Source of the DNA: Campylobacteraceae bacterium | GTDB lineage: Bacteria > Campylobacterota > Campylobacteria > Campylobacterales > Sulfurovaceae | Assembly (NCBI GenBank): GCA_026995985.1 | Contig: JALWNF010000153.1 | Location: 228-13,771 of the forward strand | DNA length: 13,544 nt | Direction of reading: 5' to 3' | Shown: positions 6,692 through 13,544 of the stretch, piece by piece | Numbering within the stretch: the first letter of the stretch is position 1 | Layout: every line of letters begins with the position of its first letter | Position numbers and translations under genes: made by a program | Notes under the pieces: generated by a model | Told to the model about the DNA's origin: nothing | The model's database searches: none | Seen by the model: only the letters and a program-made list of their open reading frames with translations

Positions 6692-6985
6692 GCAAGAATA
6701 GATGAAGAAGTAGAAACGCTATTGGCGTTGGCAGAACCAACTCAATACAAAGTACTATTACACAATGATGACTATACAACAATGGAGTTTGTTGTTTATG
6801 TTTTAATGAATATTTTTCATAAAAGTTTAGAAGAGGCTGAACATATTATGTTAGAGATTCATAAAACAGGAAAGGGGGTATGTGGAATTTACACTTACGA
6901 AATTGCAGAGACAAAGGTACATCAGGTCAAAGAGTTGGCCAAAAGTAATGGTTTTCCACTATTAGCCACAATGGAAGAAGTATAG
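6689..6985 (+). CDS. clpS: ClpS, N-degron adaptor of the ClpAP protease
   Basis: Binds proteins carrying N-terminal Leu, Phe, Tyr or Trp and hands them to ClpA for degradation. The 98 residues have a short flexible N-terminus (1-17) that would enter ClpA and a ClpS core. The pocket residues N26 and D27 (HNDDYT), M32 and H58 correspond at a constant offset of eight to N34, D35, M40 and H66 of E. coli ClpS. CGIYTYEIAETKV (65-77) and GFPLLATMEE (88-97) are family marks. Translation starts at TTG: AGAGGA (6676-6681) is seven bases before it and the first in-frame ATG is residue 32, inside the binding pocket. It heads the clpS-clpA-aat operon, with 33 bases to clpA. Confidence 0.94.
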   Translation: MARIDEEVETLLALAEPTQYKVLLHNDDYTTMEFVVYVLMNIFHKSLEEAEHIMLEIHKTGKGVCGIYTYEIAETKVHQVKELAKSNGFPLLATMEEV

Positions 6986-7018
6986 TACTAAATACTTATA
7001 ATTTTAAAAGGAGAGAAA

Positions 7019-9235
7019 ATGATAAGTGTAGAATTAAATAAAATCTTTAGGGAGTCAGTAAAGTTTGCAAAAGAGAATAGACATGAGTATTTAACTCTAG
7101 AGCATATCTTTCTATCCATTTTAAATAGTAAAGAGGGGAGTGAAATTTTAAGTATGGTTGGTGCTAATGTCGAAGAGATGAAGAGATTGACATTGAACTA
7201 TATTGAGGCTAATAATCCTGTTATGGAGGAGTTAGAAGATGGAGAAGAACATAACCCTTATGAGACAACAACTCTTGCAAATGTTATGAATGATATGGTA
7301 ACTCATATCAATGCTTCAGGGAGAACTGAAGCAAGAGTAGGAGACCTATTAGCCTCTATCTTTACTCAAGAAAAGAGTTATGCTTATGCTGTTTTAAATC
7401 ATGAAGGGGTAACTCGTTTAGATATTTTAGAGGTTATCTCTCATAGTGATATTTCTCATAACGATAATGATAACTCTATATCGTTAGATGAAGAGATGGA
7501 AGATGAACACCCAAATCTTGCAGCTTATACTACAGAGTTAGTAGCTTTAGCACGTACAGGTAAAATTGACCCTGTAGTAGGTAGAACAGATGAGATTGAC
7601 CGTGTAATGCAAACACTTTGTCGTCGCAAGAAAAACAATCCTCTTTTAGTAGGTGAACCAGGGGTTGGTAAGACAGCTATTGCTGAGGGTCTTGCTTTAA
7701 AAATTTCTCAAGATGATGTTCCAGATGTTCTTAAAGGGTCATCTATTTTTGCTTTAGATTTAGGAGCTATGATTTCAGGAACTAAATATAGAGGCGATTT
7801 TGAGAAGCGTCTTAAAGGCGTATTGAGTGAGATTAAGACTATAAATAGAGCAATTATATTTATTGATGAGATTCATACTCTAGTTGGTGCAGGTTCTACC
7901 TCGGGTGGGAGCATGGACGCTGCAAATTTACTTAAACCTGCTTTAGCAAGAGGAGAGTTAAAGTGTATTGGGGCTACAACCTATGCTGAGTTTAGAAACC
8001 ACTTAGACAAAGATAAAGCTCTCTCTCGACGTTTCTCTAAAATAGATATTGAGGAGCCATCAAAAGAGGATACATTAACTATTTTACATGGTATTAAAAA
8101 TAAGTATGAAGAGTATCATAAAATATCTTTCTCAGAGGAAGCATTAAAGGCTGCTGTTGATTTGAGTGTAAAGTATCTTCATGACCGATTTTTACCTGAC
8201 AAGGCTATGGATATTATAGATGAAGTTGGAGCTCACTTTATGTTGCAAGATAAATCTAATGTAACTGTTGAGCGTAGTGACATAGAAGAGTCAGTTGCTA
8301 GAATGTTAAAACTCCCATCAACTGTTGTATCATCTGATGATGTCTCTAAATTACAAGATATGGCAAAGAGAATTAAGTCTAAGATTATTGGTCAAGATGA
8401 GGCAATAGATAAGGTAGTTCATGCTATTAAACGCTCCTATGCAGGGCTAAACAAGGCAAATTCTCCTATTGGCTCATTCCTATTTGTTGGACCAACAGGT
8501 GTTGGAAAAACAGCTCTTAGTGAGGAGTTGGCTAAGAGTATGAATATTCACTTTGAGAGACTAGATATGAGTGAATATATGGAGAAGCACTCTGTAAGCC
8601 GTCTTGTAGGAGCACCTCCTGGGTATGTTGGGTATGAGCAGGGTGGACTCTTAACTGAAATGGCTAAGAAAAACCCTCATATGGTTCTGTTACTTGATGA
8701 GATAGAGAAGGCTCACCCAGATATTATGAATATCTTACTTCAAGTAATGGATGGTGCAAAGTTAACAGATAACAATGGAGTAGTAAGTGACTTTAAGAAT
8801 GTTGTGCTTATTATGACCTCTAATCTTGGAACTAAAGAGCCAAATGTAATGGGTTTCAACAAAGATAACTCTACTAAAACAGATAATGCTCTAAGAGATT
8901 TCTTCTCACCAGAGTTTAGAAATCGTCTAAGTGCAGTTATTGAGTTTAAACACCTATCTCTTGAAGTGATTGAGAAGATTGTAGAGCGAGAGATAGCAAA
9001 ACTAAATGAGCAGATGGAGAGTAAAAATATTACTATTAAACTTGGTAAAAAAGCACGTACCTATATAGCTAAAAAAGGTTACTCTGATATTTATGGTGCT
9101 AGAGAGATTTCAAGAGTTATTGACAATGAGATAAAAGAGGCACTAACTGATGAGATTCTATTTGGTAGACTTAGAGATGGTGGTTTAGTTAAGGTAACCT
9201 ATAAGCAGGAGAAGTTAGATTTTGTCTTTAACTGA
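7019..9235 (+). CDS. clpA: ClpA, ATP-dependent unfoldase subunit of the ClpAP protease
   Basis: A hexameric AAA+ unfoldase that feeds substrates, including ClpS cargo, into ClpP. The 738 residues comprise a Clp N-domain (about 1-145), AAA module D1 (Walker A GEPGVGKT 212-219, Walker B IIFIDE 279-284) and AAA module D2 (Walker A GPTGVGKT 491-498, Walker B VLLLDE 556-561), with sensor and arginine-finger region PEFRNRL at 631-637. There is no long coiled-coil M-domain between D1 and D2, separating it from ClpB. The tripeptide MGF (611-613) sits where ClpA proteins carry the IGL/IGF ClpP-docking loop, so ClpP partnership is expected; clpP itself is not in the window. AAAAGGAGAG precedes the ATG. 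The TGA stop overlaps aat by 14 bases. Confidence 0.96.
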   Translation: MISVELNKIFRESVKFAKENRHEYLTLEHIFLSILNSKEGSEILSMVGANVEEMKRLTLNYIEANNPVMEELEDGEEHNPYETTTLANVMNDMVTHINASGRTEARVGDLLASIFTQEKSYAYAVLNHEGVTRLDILEVISHSDISHNDNDNSISLDEEMEDEHPNLAAYTTELVALARTGKIDPVVGRTDEIDRVMQTLCRRKKNNPLLVGEPGVGKTAIAEGLALKISQDDVPDVLKGSSIFALDLGAMISGTKYRGDFEKRLKGVLSEIKTINRAIIFIDEIHTLVGAGSTSGGSMDAANLLKPALARGELKCIGATTYAEFRNHLDKDKALSRRFSKIDIEEPSKEDTLTILHGIKNKYEEYHKISFSEEALKAAVDLSVKYLHDRFLPDKAMDIIDEVGAHFMLQDKSNVTVERSDIEESVARMLKLPSTVVSSDDVSKLQDMAKRIKSKIIGQDEAIDKVVHAIKRSYAGLNKANSPIGSFLFVGPTGVGKTALSEELAKSMNIHFERLDMSEYMEKHSVSRLVGAPPGYVGYEQGGLLTEMAKKNPHMVLLLDEIEKAHPDIMNILLQVMDGAKLTDNNGVVSDFKNVVLIMTSNLGTKEPNVMGFNKDNSTKTDNALRDFFSPEFRNRLSAVIEFKHLSLEVIEKIVEREIAKLNEQMESKNITIKLGKKARTYIAKKGYSDIYGAREISRVIDNEIKEALTDEILFGRLRDGGLVKVTYKQEKLDFVFN
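9207..9224 (+). promoter_or_regulatory. Ribosome-binding site and TTG start of aat inside the end of clpA
   Basis: AGGAGA (9207-9212) lies nine bases before TTG (9222-9224), all within the last codons of clpA. The nearby ATG at 9235 is out of frame with aat. The overlap makes translational coupling to clpA likely. Confidence 0.6.
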
Positions 9236-9944
9236 TGATTACTATTTACCTCCTCTAGGAGGTGCCCACATATTCCCCTCTGCTAGAATAGCAAGCAAAG
9301 AGGGGCTTGTAGCTTATGGGGGAGATTTGCACCCAAACCGTATCTTAAAGGCATATAGGAGTGGAATCTTCCCTTGGTACTCTGAAGGTGACCCCATATT
9401 GTGGTGGTCTCCTGACCCTCGTCTTCTGCTCTTTCCCAAAGATTTTAAAATTAATAAATCATTTCGTAGAGTTCTTCGTAATAGAGGCTTTAAAGTAAAG
9501 TTTGACCATGCCTTTGAGGAGGTTATTACTCACTGTGCTACTGTACCAAGAGCAGGACAAGAGGGTACTTGGCTAACTAATGAGATGAAAGAGGCCTATA
9601 TTGAGCTACACAAGATGGGCTTTGCTCACTCTGTTGAGACATATCTTGATGGTAAGCTAGTAGGTGGACTCTATGGTATCGCTATAGGGGGTGGTTTTTT
9701 TGGTGAGTCAATGTTTTCACTCACTTCTAATGCTTCTCGCGTTTCTCTCTGTGCATTAAGTAATATTTGTGTTGAAAAAAGCTATGATTTTATTGATTGT
9801 CAGGTACCAACACCTCATATGATAAATTGGGGGGCTAAATTGGTTAAACGTGATGATTTTTTAGATTTATTAGAACATACATTAGAAAAGAGGACTGACT
9901 TTGGTTCATGGAGGGATTGGAGTTGGTCTTATACTGAAATATAG
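9222..9944 (+). CDS. aat: Leucyl/phenylalanyl-tRNA--protein transferase
   Basis: Transfers Leu or Phe from aminoacyl-tRNA to proteins with N-terminal Arg or Lys, creating the primary destabilising residues that ClpS reads; acts in the cytoplasm. The 240 residues carry GLVAYGGDL (28-36), the A.RSGIFPWYSEGDPILWWSPDPR stretch (44-67), TWLT (116-119), FAHSVE (134-139), LVGGLYGIAIGGGFFGESMFS (146-166) and IDCQVPTPH (191-199), all in family order with no gap. The length is normal. The TTG start at 9222 is required because no in-frame ATG or GTG preserves the N-terminus. Together with clpS and clpA upstream it completes a substrate-marking, recognition and unfolding set in one transcript. tal follows after 25 bases. 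Confidence 0.95.
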   Translation: MSLTDDYYLPPLGGAHIFPSARIASKEGLVAYGGDLHPNRILKAYRSGIFPWYSEGDPILWWSPDPRLLLFPKDFKINKSFRRVLRNRGFKVKFDHAFEEVITHCATVPRAGQEGTWLTNEMKEAYIELHKMGFAHSVETYLDGKLVGGLYGIAIGGGFFGESMFSLTSNASRVSLCALSNICVEKSYDFIDCQVPTPHMINWGAKLVKRDDFLDLLEHTLEKRTDFGSWRDWSWSYTEI

Positions 9945-9969
9945 TATTAATTACAGGGAGTAAAGGGTT

Positions 9970-10965
9970 ATGGTCAACAAAGATATTAACTTCTCACTAT
10001 GGTTAGATTTTATAGAGAGAAATTACCTAAAAAATAAATTTTCTGAATTAATTGAAAAAGGTATTATAAATGGTGCAACTTCAAATCCTGCAATATTTGC
10101 CAATGCTATTACAACCTCTTCAGCTTATAAAGAGCAACTTGCATCACTAGAAGGGAAGTCTCCTAAAGAGAAGTATGAGGCATTAGCTATTGAAGATATT
10201 AAAACAGCCGCACAGATGTTACGACCTCTTTATGATAGAGGAGAAGATGGTTATATCTCTATAGAGGTTGACCCATTTTTATGTAACGATACACAAGGAA
10301 CCATTGAAGAGGGGAAACGCCTATTTAAAGCAATAGGTGAACCAAATGTAATGATAAAAATTCCTGCTACTCAAGCAGGATATGAAGCAATGAGTGCACT
10401 TATGGCAGATGGTATCTCTGTTAATGCAACTTTAGTATTCTCTCCTAAACAGGCAACTCAATGTTTTAAAGCAATGACAAAAGGAATAGCTAAATGTGAA
10501 GCTTATGGTGCTTGTAGAGTTGAAGGAGTTATCTCTATCTTTGTAAGCCGTTTTGACCGTTTGTTAGATAGAGAGTTAGAACAAGTAGGTATTGACCCCT
10601 CTAAAACAGGTATATATAATGCTGCTAAAATCTATAATATGATTGAAGCTAATGATGTTCCAAATATTCGAGCTCTATTTGCAAGTACTAGTGTAAAGGG
10701 TGATAATTTAGCTCCAAACTACTACATTAAAGAGCTTATGGCATCACACTCAGTCAACACAGCTCCTCTAGCAACTATTGAGGCACATATTAAAACCAAT
10801 GACAGAGCAGAAGTTCTACCAATAGATAATAGCATAATTAATGGTTACTTTATGAATCTTGAAGATAATGGTTTTAATATGGATAAAATCTATAAGCAAC
10901 TTTTAGATGAAGGCTTGGTTGCCTTTGAGGAGTCATTTAGAGATATGTTAAATAAAATTGCATAG
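9970..10965 (+). CDS. tal: Transaldolase
   Basis: Moves a dihydroxyacetone unit between sugar phosphates (sedoheptulose-7-phosphate plus glyceraldehyde-3-phosphate to erythrose-4-phosphate plus fructose-6-phosphate) in the non-oxidative pentose phosphate pathway. The 331 residues form a class I aldolase-type barrel. GATSNPAIF (35-43) is the N-terminal transaldolase signature. YISIEVDPFL (95-104) and VMIKIPATQAGYEAM (127-141) follow, where K130 is the expected Schiff-base lysine. SVNATLVFS (150-158) and SIFVSRFDRLLD (189-200) are further family segments. The sequence looks like the Campylobacter/actinobacterial-type tal rather than short TalC/MipB proteins of about 215 residues. AGGGAG (9955-9960) is nine bases before the ATG. 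The short 25-base gap to aat suggests cotranscription without an obvious functional link. Confidence 0.93.
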   Translation: MVNKDINFSLWLDFIERNYLKNKFSELIEKGIINGATSNPAIFANAITTSSAYKEQLASLEGKSPKEKYEALAIEDIKTAAQMLRPLYDRGEDGYISIEVDPFLCNDTQGTIEEGKRLFKAIGEPNVMIKIPATQAGYEAMSALMADGISVNATLVFSPKQATQCFKAMTKGIAKCEAYGACRVEGVISIFVSRFDRLLDRELEQVGIDPSKTGIYNAAKIYNMIEANDVPNIRALFASTSVKGDNLAPNYYIKELMASHSVNTAPLATIEAHIKTNDRAEVLPIDNSIINGYFMNLEDNGFNMDKIYKQLLDEGLVAFEESFRDMLNKIA

Positions 10966-11022
10966 AGGTGAACTTTTTTAGTTAAAACTAGGTAGTTCGT
11001 TATTTAATTAAGTTTGTAACTA

Positions 11023-11028
11023 TATAAT
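11023..11028 (+). promoter_or_regulatory. Consensus -10 box of a probable promoter for the symporter gene
   Basis: TATAAT lies 36 bases before the symporter ATG in a 99-base gap after tal. No good -35 is present (TTATTT, 11000-11005, at 17 bases is weak), which is usual for Campylobacterota sigma70 promoters. Upstream, GAACT (10970-10974) pairs with AGTTC (10994-10998), which may terminate tal transcripts weakly. Confidence 0.5.
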
Positions 11029-11064
11029 CTATTTTCATAAATATAAGTTATAAAGGGTAACTAC

Positions 11065-12516
11065 ATGAACGAACTATTTTTAGAAATTAATACATTTTTT
11101 GAAAAAATCCTCTTTTTCGATATCTTCTTTGGACAAGTAGAGGGTACAACTTTTCCATTTGTGGTAGCATGGCTCATTTTAGGAGGGCTCTATTTGACCT
11201 TTAAAATGGGCTTTGTTAACCTTAGAATGTTTAAGCACTCATTTGATATTGTAAGGGGACGCTACAAAACAAAAGAAGATAAAGGACTAATTACACCTTT
11301 TCAATCTCTCTCCACAGCACTTTCAGCTACAGTTGGTATTGGTAATATTGCAGCTGTCTCCATTGCTATTACTTTAGGTGGTCCTGGAGCTGCCTTTTGG
11401 ATGATATTGGCAGGTTTTTTAGGTATGACTCTTAAGTTTACAGAGGTAACTTTGTCTGTAAAACATAGAGAGTTTTTACCAGATGGAACCATTATGGGTG
11501 GAGGTATGGAGTATCTTTCACGAGGAGTTGCCCAAAAAGGTATGCCTACTTTGGGTAAATATTTAGCTATTATATTTGCTTTTTTTATGGTCTTAGGAGC
11601 ATTGGGAGCTGGTAACCTTTTTCAAATCTCTCAATCTTTAGCTATTGTTAAAACTCATATACCATATATAAATGAGCACGGTTATGTTTTTGGTCTCTTT
11701 ATGGCATTTATTACAGGTTTAGTTATTATCGGGGGTATTAAACGTATTGCTCATGTTGCAGAGGCTATTGTACCTCTTATGGTCATTTTTTATCTATTGA
11801 TGGTTGCTTGGGTACTTTTTGTTCATTTTACTGACATACCTCACGCTTTTAGGCTTATTGTCTCTGAAGCATTTCACCCTACAGCAGTAGCAGGTGGAGT
11901 AGCAGGAGCCATGGTTCAAGGGTTCCAAAGAGCAGTCTTCTCAAATGAGGCAGGACTTGGCTCAGCAGGTATTGCCCACTCTGTTGCAAAAGTAAAGTAC
12001 CCTGTACGTCAAGGAATGGTCTCTTTATATGAGCCATTTATAGATACCGTTGTTGTATGTACTATGACAGCTTTAGTGGTTATCTTAACAGGAACTTACG
12101 CTGGTGGAACAGAAGCCCTAGATGCAGCTATTGCTGCTAAACAAGGCTCAGTCATTACCTCTACTGCTTTTGGTTCTGTTGTCTCTTGGTTTCCAAATAT
12201 TTTAGGTATTGCTATTTTTCTATTTGCCTTTTCGACTATGATTTCATGGTCTTACTATGGAGAGAGAGCATGGGTTTACCTTTTTGGTTCTAAAACATCT
12301 ATTATATATAAACTTATTTTTTTAGCATGTATTGTCATAGCAACTATAGCAAATACAGAACTTATGGTTGATTTCTCTTCAATTCTATTTTTAGCTTTAG
12401 CTATACCAAATATCTTTGGACTTCTACTTATGTCAGGAGACGTTAAAGAGATGTTAACAGACTATTTAAAGAAGTTAAAGTCAGGAGAGTTAGATGCAGA
12501 GGCAATAAGGGATTAG
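11065..12516 (+). CDS. alsT: Sodium:alanine/glycine symporter, AGCS (AlsT) family
   Basis: Imports small neutral amino acids (alanine or glycine) with sodium across the inner membrane. The 483 residues are dominated by hydrophobic helices, with about 10-11 membrane spans by eye. Family marks are SLSTALSATVGIGNIAAVSI (81-100, the substrate/ion-site stretch), GGPGAAFW (105-112), GGGMEYLSRG (145-154), FQRAVFSNEAGLGSAGIAHS (287-306) and SWSYYGERAWVYLFG (394-408). The length is typical. AAAGGG lies 9 bases before the ATG at 11065. A TATAAT box upstream suggests its own promoter, so it is probably a separate unit from tal. Substrate preference, alanine versus glycine, cannot be decided here; the symbol follows the generic family name. 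The TAG stop is followed in frame by 43 further open codons, discussed as a separate feature. Confidence 0.9.
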   Translation: MNELFLEINTFFEKILFFDIFFGQVEGTTFPFVVAWLILGGLYLTFKMGFVNLRMFKHSFDIVRGRYKTKEDKGLITPFQSLSTALSATVGIGNIAAVSIAITLGGPGAAFWMILAGFLGMTLKFTEVTLSVKHREFLPDGTIMGGGMEYLSRGVAQKGMPTLGKYLAIIFAFFMVLGALGAGNLFQISQSLAIVKTHIPYINEHGYVFGLFMAFITGLVIIGGIKRIAHVAEAIVPLMVIFYLLMVAWVLFVHFTDIPHAFRLIVSEAFHPTAVAGGVAGAMVQGFQRAVFSNEAGLGSAGIAHSVAKVKYPVRQGMVSLYEPFIDTVVVCTMTALVVILTGTYAGGTEALDAAIAAKQGSVITSTAFGSVVSWFPNILGIAIFLFAFSTMISWSYYGERAWVYLFGSKTSIIYKLIFLACIVIATIANTELMVDFSSILFLALAIPNIFGLLLMSGDVKEMLTDYLKKLKSGELDAEAIRD

Positions 12517-12529
12517 TTCATTATTATAA

Positions 12530-12665
12530 ACCTGAGTTCGACGGAATACCATATCCACAAAAGCCTAAAAATAGGTAAGATTTTCAAAATCAAATTTGTA
12601 GGACTAGCCGTCGAGAGTGTGAAAGAACCTAGGAAACGGAGGCTTTAGCCCTGAACAAAATCAAG
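12530..12665 (+). mobile_element. Structured, less AT-rich stretch resembling the 3' end of an IS200/IS605-type element (remnant, or small RNA)
   Basis: The stretch is clearly richer in G and C than the flanking spacer. It contains nested inverted repeats: TCGACGG (12538-12544) with CCGTCGA (12608-12614), CCTA-AAAA-TAGG (12564-12575), GATTTT-C-AAAATC (12579-12591) and GGC-TTTA-GCC (12641-12650). These are followed by CTGAAC and TCAAG (12661-12665). A GGCTTTAGCC-type subterminal hairpin followed by TCAA is what I recall from right ends of IS608-like elements, where the tnpB 3' end doubles as guide (omega) RNA scaffold. One frame (12517-12648) is open and ends in a basic peptide, VESVKEPRKRRL, that could be a TnpB C-terminal scrap. 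No TnpA, intact TnpB or left end is present. A structured non-coding RNA unrelated to transposons is the main alternative. Confidence 0.35.
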
Positions 12666-12673
12666 TTTTTAGA

Positions 12674-12689
12674 AAAAATAGCTATTTTT
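12674..12689. repeat. 16-bp perfect AT palindrome, possible weak terminator after the symporter region
   Basis: AAAAATAGCTATTTTT is self-complementary and ends in five Ts. It directly follows the structured stretch and could fold with a TAGCTA loop as a weak terminator for the symporter transcript. The remaining bases to about 12780 are AT-rich with no feature I can support. Confidence 0.35.
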
Positions 12690-12786
12690 ACTTAATATAT
12701 ATTGAAAAAATCTCTAAATTATTTTAAATAAATAAATTTGTAAAATCTGTTACTTTTAAGAGAGTTAGCTTTTATAAAAAATATGA

Positions 12787-12818
12787 TATATTCTAAATGA
12801 TAATATTAACTATTTAAG
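12787..12818 (+). promoter_or_regulatory. Candidate dnaE promoter -10 and ribosome-binding site
   Basis: TATATT (12787-12792) or GATAAT (12799-12804) could serve as -10; TTAGCT (12765-12770) at 16 bases before the first is a weak -35. AAGG (12815-12818) stands seven bases before the dnaE ATG. Confidence 0.4.
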
Positions 12819-12825
12819 GCAACTA

Positions 12826-13544
12826 ATGTCACAAGAACTAAACAAAAATACGCCACAAACAAATAATCAACCAAAATTTGTTCACCTACACCTACATACC
12901 GAATTTTCAATGCTAGATGGAGCAAACAAAATACCTGTTCTAGCCAAAAAGATTAAAGAGTTAGGCATGGATAGTGTTGCTATGACTGACCATGGAAATA
13001 TGTTTGGAACAATTACATTTTATAATGAGATGAAAAAAAATGGTATTAAACCCATTATTGGAATGGAAGCCTATATTCACAATGAAGATGATATAGGCGA
13101 CAAATCGACAAGAAAACGTTTTCACCTCTGCTTATATGCTAAAAATGAAGTTGGTTACAAAAATCTTATGTATCTAAGCTCACAAGCCTTTATGCAAGGT
13201 TTTTACTACTACCCTCGAATAAATTGGAAACTACTCAAAGAGAACGCTGAGGGGCTTATCTGCTCCTCTGCTTGTCTTCAAGGAGAGATAAATTGGCATC
13301 TAAATTTGAGTGAGCGTAATGTTAAAAATGGAGCATTGGGCTATGAGGAGGCAAAAAGGGTAGCTCTACGTTACAAAGAGCTCTTTGGAGATGACTTCTA
13401 TATGGAGATTATGCGTCATGGTATTGACCACCAATACAACATAGACAAGCAGATTATTCAACTTAGTCAAGAGACAGGCATAAAGCTTATTGCTACCAAT
13501 GACACCCACTACACTCTCAAAGAAGATGCAGATGCACATGAAGC
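12826..13544 (+). CDS. dnaE: DNA polymerase III alpha subunit, N-terminal PHP domain (3' end outside the window)
   Basis: The replicative DNA polymerase catalytic subunit; 239 complete codons of a protein usually about 1,150-1,200 residues long are present and the frame is open to the window edge. This part is the PHP domain. FVHLHLHTEFSMLDGA (18-33) supplies H22, H24 and D31; MTDHGNMFG (53-61) supplies H56; GMEAYI (79-84) supplies E81; LEIM-like MEIMRHG (193-199) supplies H198; and NDTHY (225-229) supplies D226 and H228. These match the metal-ligand pattern of active PHP exonucleases such as mycobacterial DnaE1, whereas E. coli alpha has lost several. A Gln/Asn-rich 17-residue leader precedes the domain; the ATG at 12826 is supported by AAGG seven bases upstream. 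The polymerase fold itself lies outside the window. Confidence 0.95.
   Translation, partial: MSQELNKNTPQTNNQPKFVHLHLHTEFSMLDGANKIPVLAKKIKELGMDSVAMTDHGNMFGTITFYNEMKKNGIKPIIGMEAYIHNEDDIGDKSTRKRFHLCLYAKNEVGYKNLMYLSSQAFMQGFYYYPRINWKLLKENAEGLICSSACLQGEINWHLNLSERNVKNGALGYEEAKRVALRYKELFGDDFYMEIMRHGIDHQYNIDKQIIQLSQETGIKLIATNDTHYTLKEDADAHE

Noticed and set aside
6997..7002. TATAAT in the clpS-clpA gap as an internal clpA promoter
   Set aside because: It lies only 17 bases before the clpA start codon, has no -35, and occurs in AT-rich spacer sequence where chance matches are common.
12530..12665. Glycine riboswitch or other amino-acid riboswitch linked to the symporter
   Set aside because: It lies downstream of the gene rather than in its leader, and I see none of the conserved glycine or TPP riboswitch sequence elements.

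Overview
The window reads as ordinary chromosome of a member of the Campylobacterota (Epsilonproteobacteria), perhaps a Sulfurovum, Sulfurimonas or Arcobacter relative. The evidence is AT-rich sequence, dense short operons with AAGGA/GGGG-type ribosome binding sites, and two gene orders I recall from Campylobacter: rsmI-rlmB-membrane protein-aminotransferase-hom and clpS-clpA-aat. The genus is inference. I did not find a clearly new multi-gene system.

Positions 1-4622 (+) form one tight operon-like run: the 3' part of rsmI (16S rRNA methyltransferase), rlmB (23S rRNA methyltransferase), an unrecognised single-pass membrane protein overlapping rlmB by 11 bases, an AlaC-like PLP aminotransferase, and homoserine dehydrogenase (hom) with an ACT domain. 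A strong hairpin at 4649-4676 separates hom from the convergent gene.

Positions 4699-5805 (-) hold the most individual locus: a secreted protein of four PKD/Ig-like repeats. It is split by one in-frame amber codon exactly where the sister repeats have tryptophan (TGG to TAG). Upstream, the AT-rich spacer 5806-5975 contains a perfect 16-bp inverted repeat, which may be the terminator of bioD (dethiobiotin synthetase, 5976-6608, -).

Positions 6689-9944 (+) are an N-degron module. ClpS (TTG start) recognises N-terminal destabilising residues, ClpA unfolds the substrate for ClpP, and Aat (TTG start inside the end of clpA) adds Leu/Phe to protein N-termini. Transaldolase (tal) follows 25 bases later. 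A separate promoter then serves an AGCS-family sodium:alanine/glycine symporter.

Positions 12517-12825 have no intact gene. The first ~150 bases are less AT-rich and carry several short inverted repeats, a GGCTTTAGCC hairpin and TCAAG, resembling the 3' end of an IS200/IS605-type element. The window closes with the 5' end of dnaE (from 12826), whose PHP domain retains its metal-binding residues. dnaE runs off the end without a stop.
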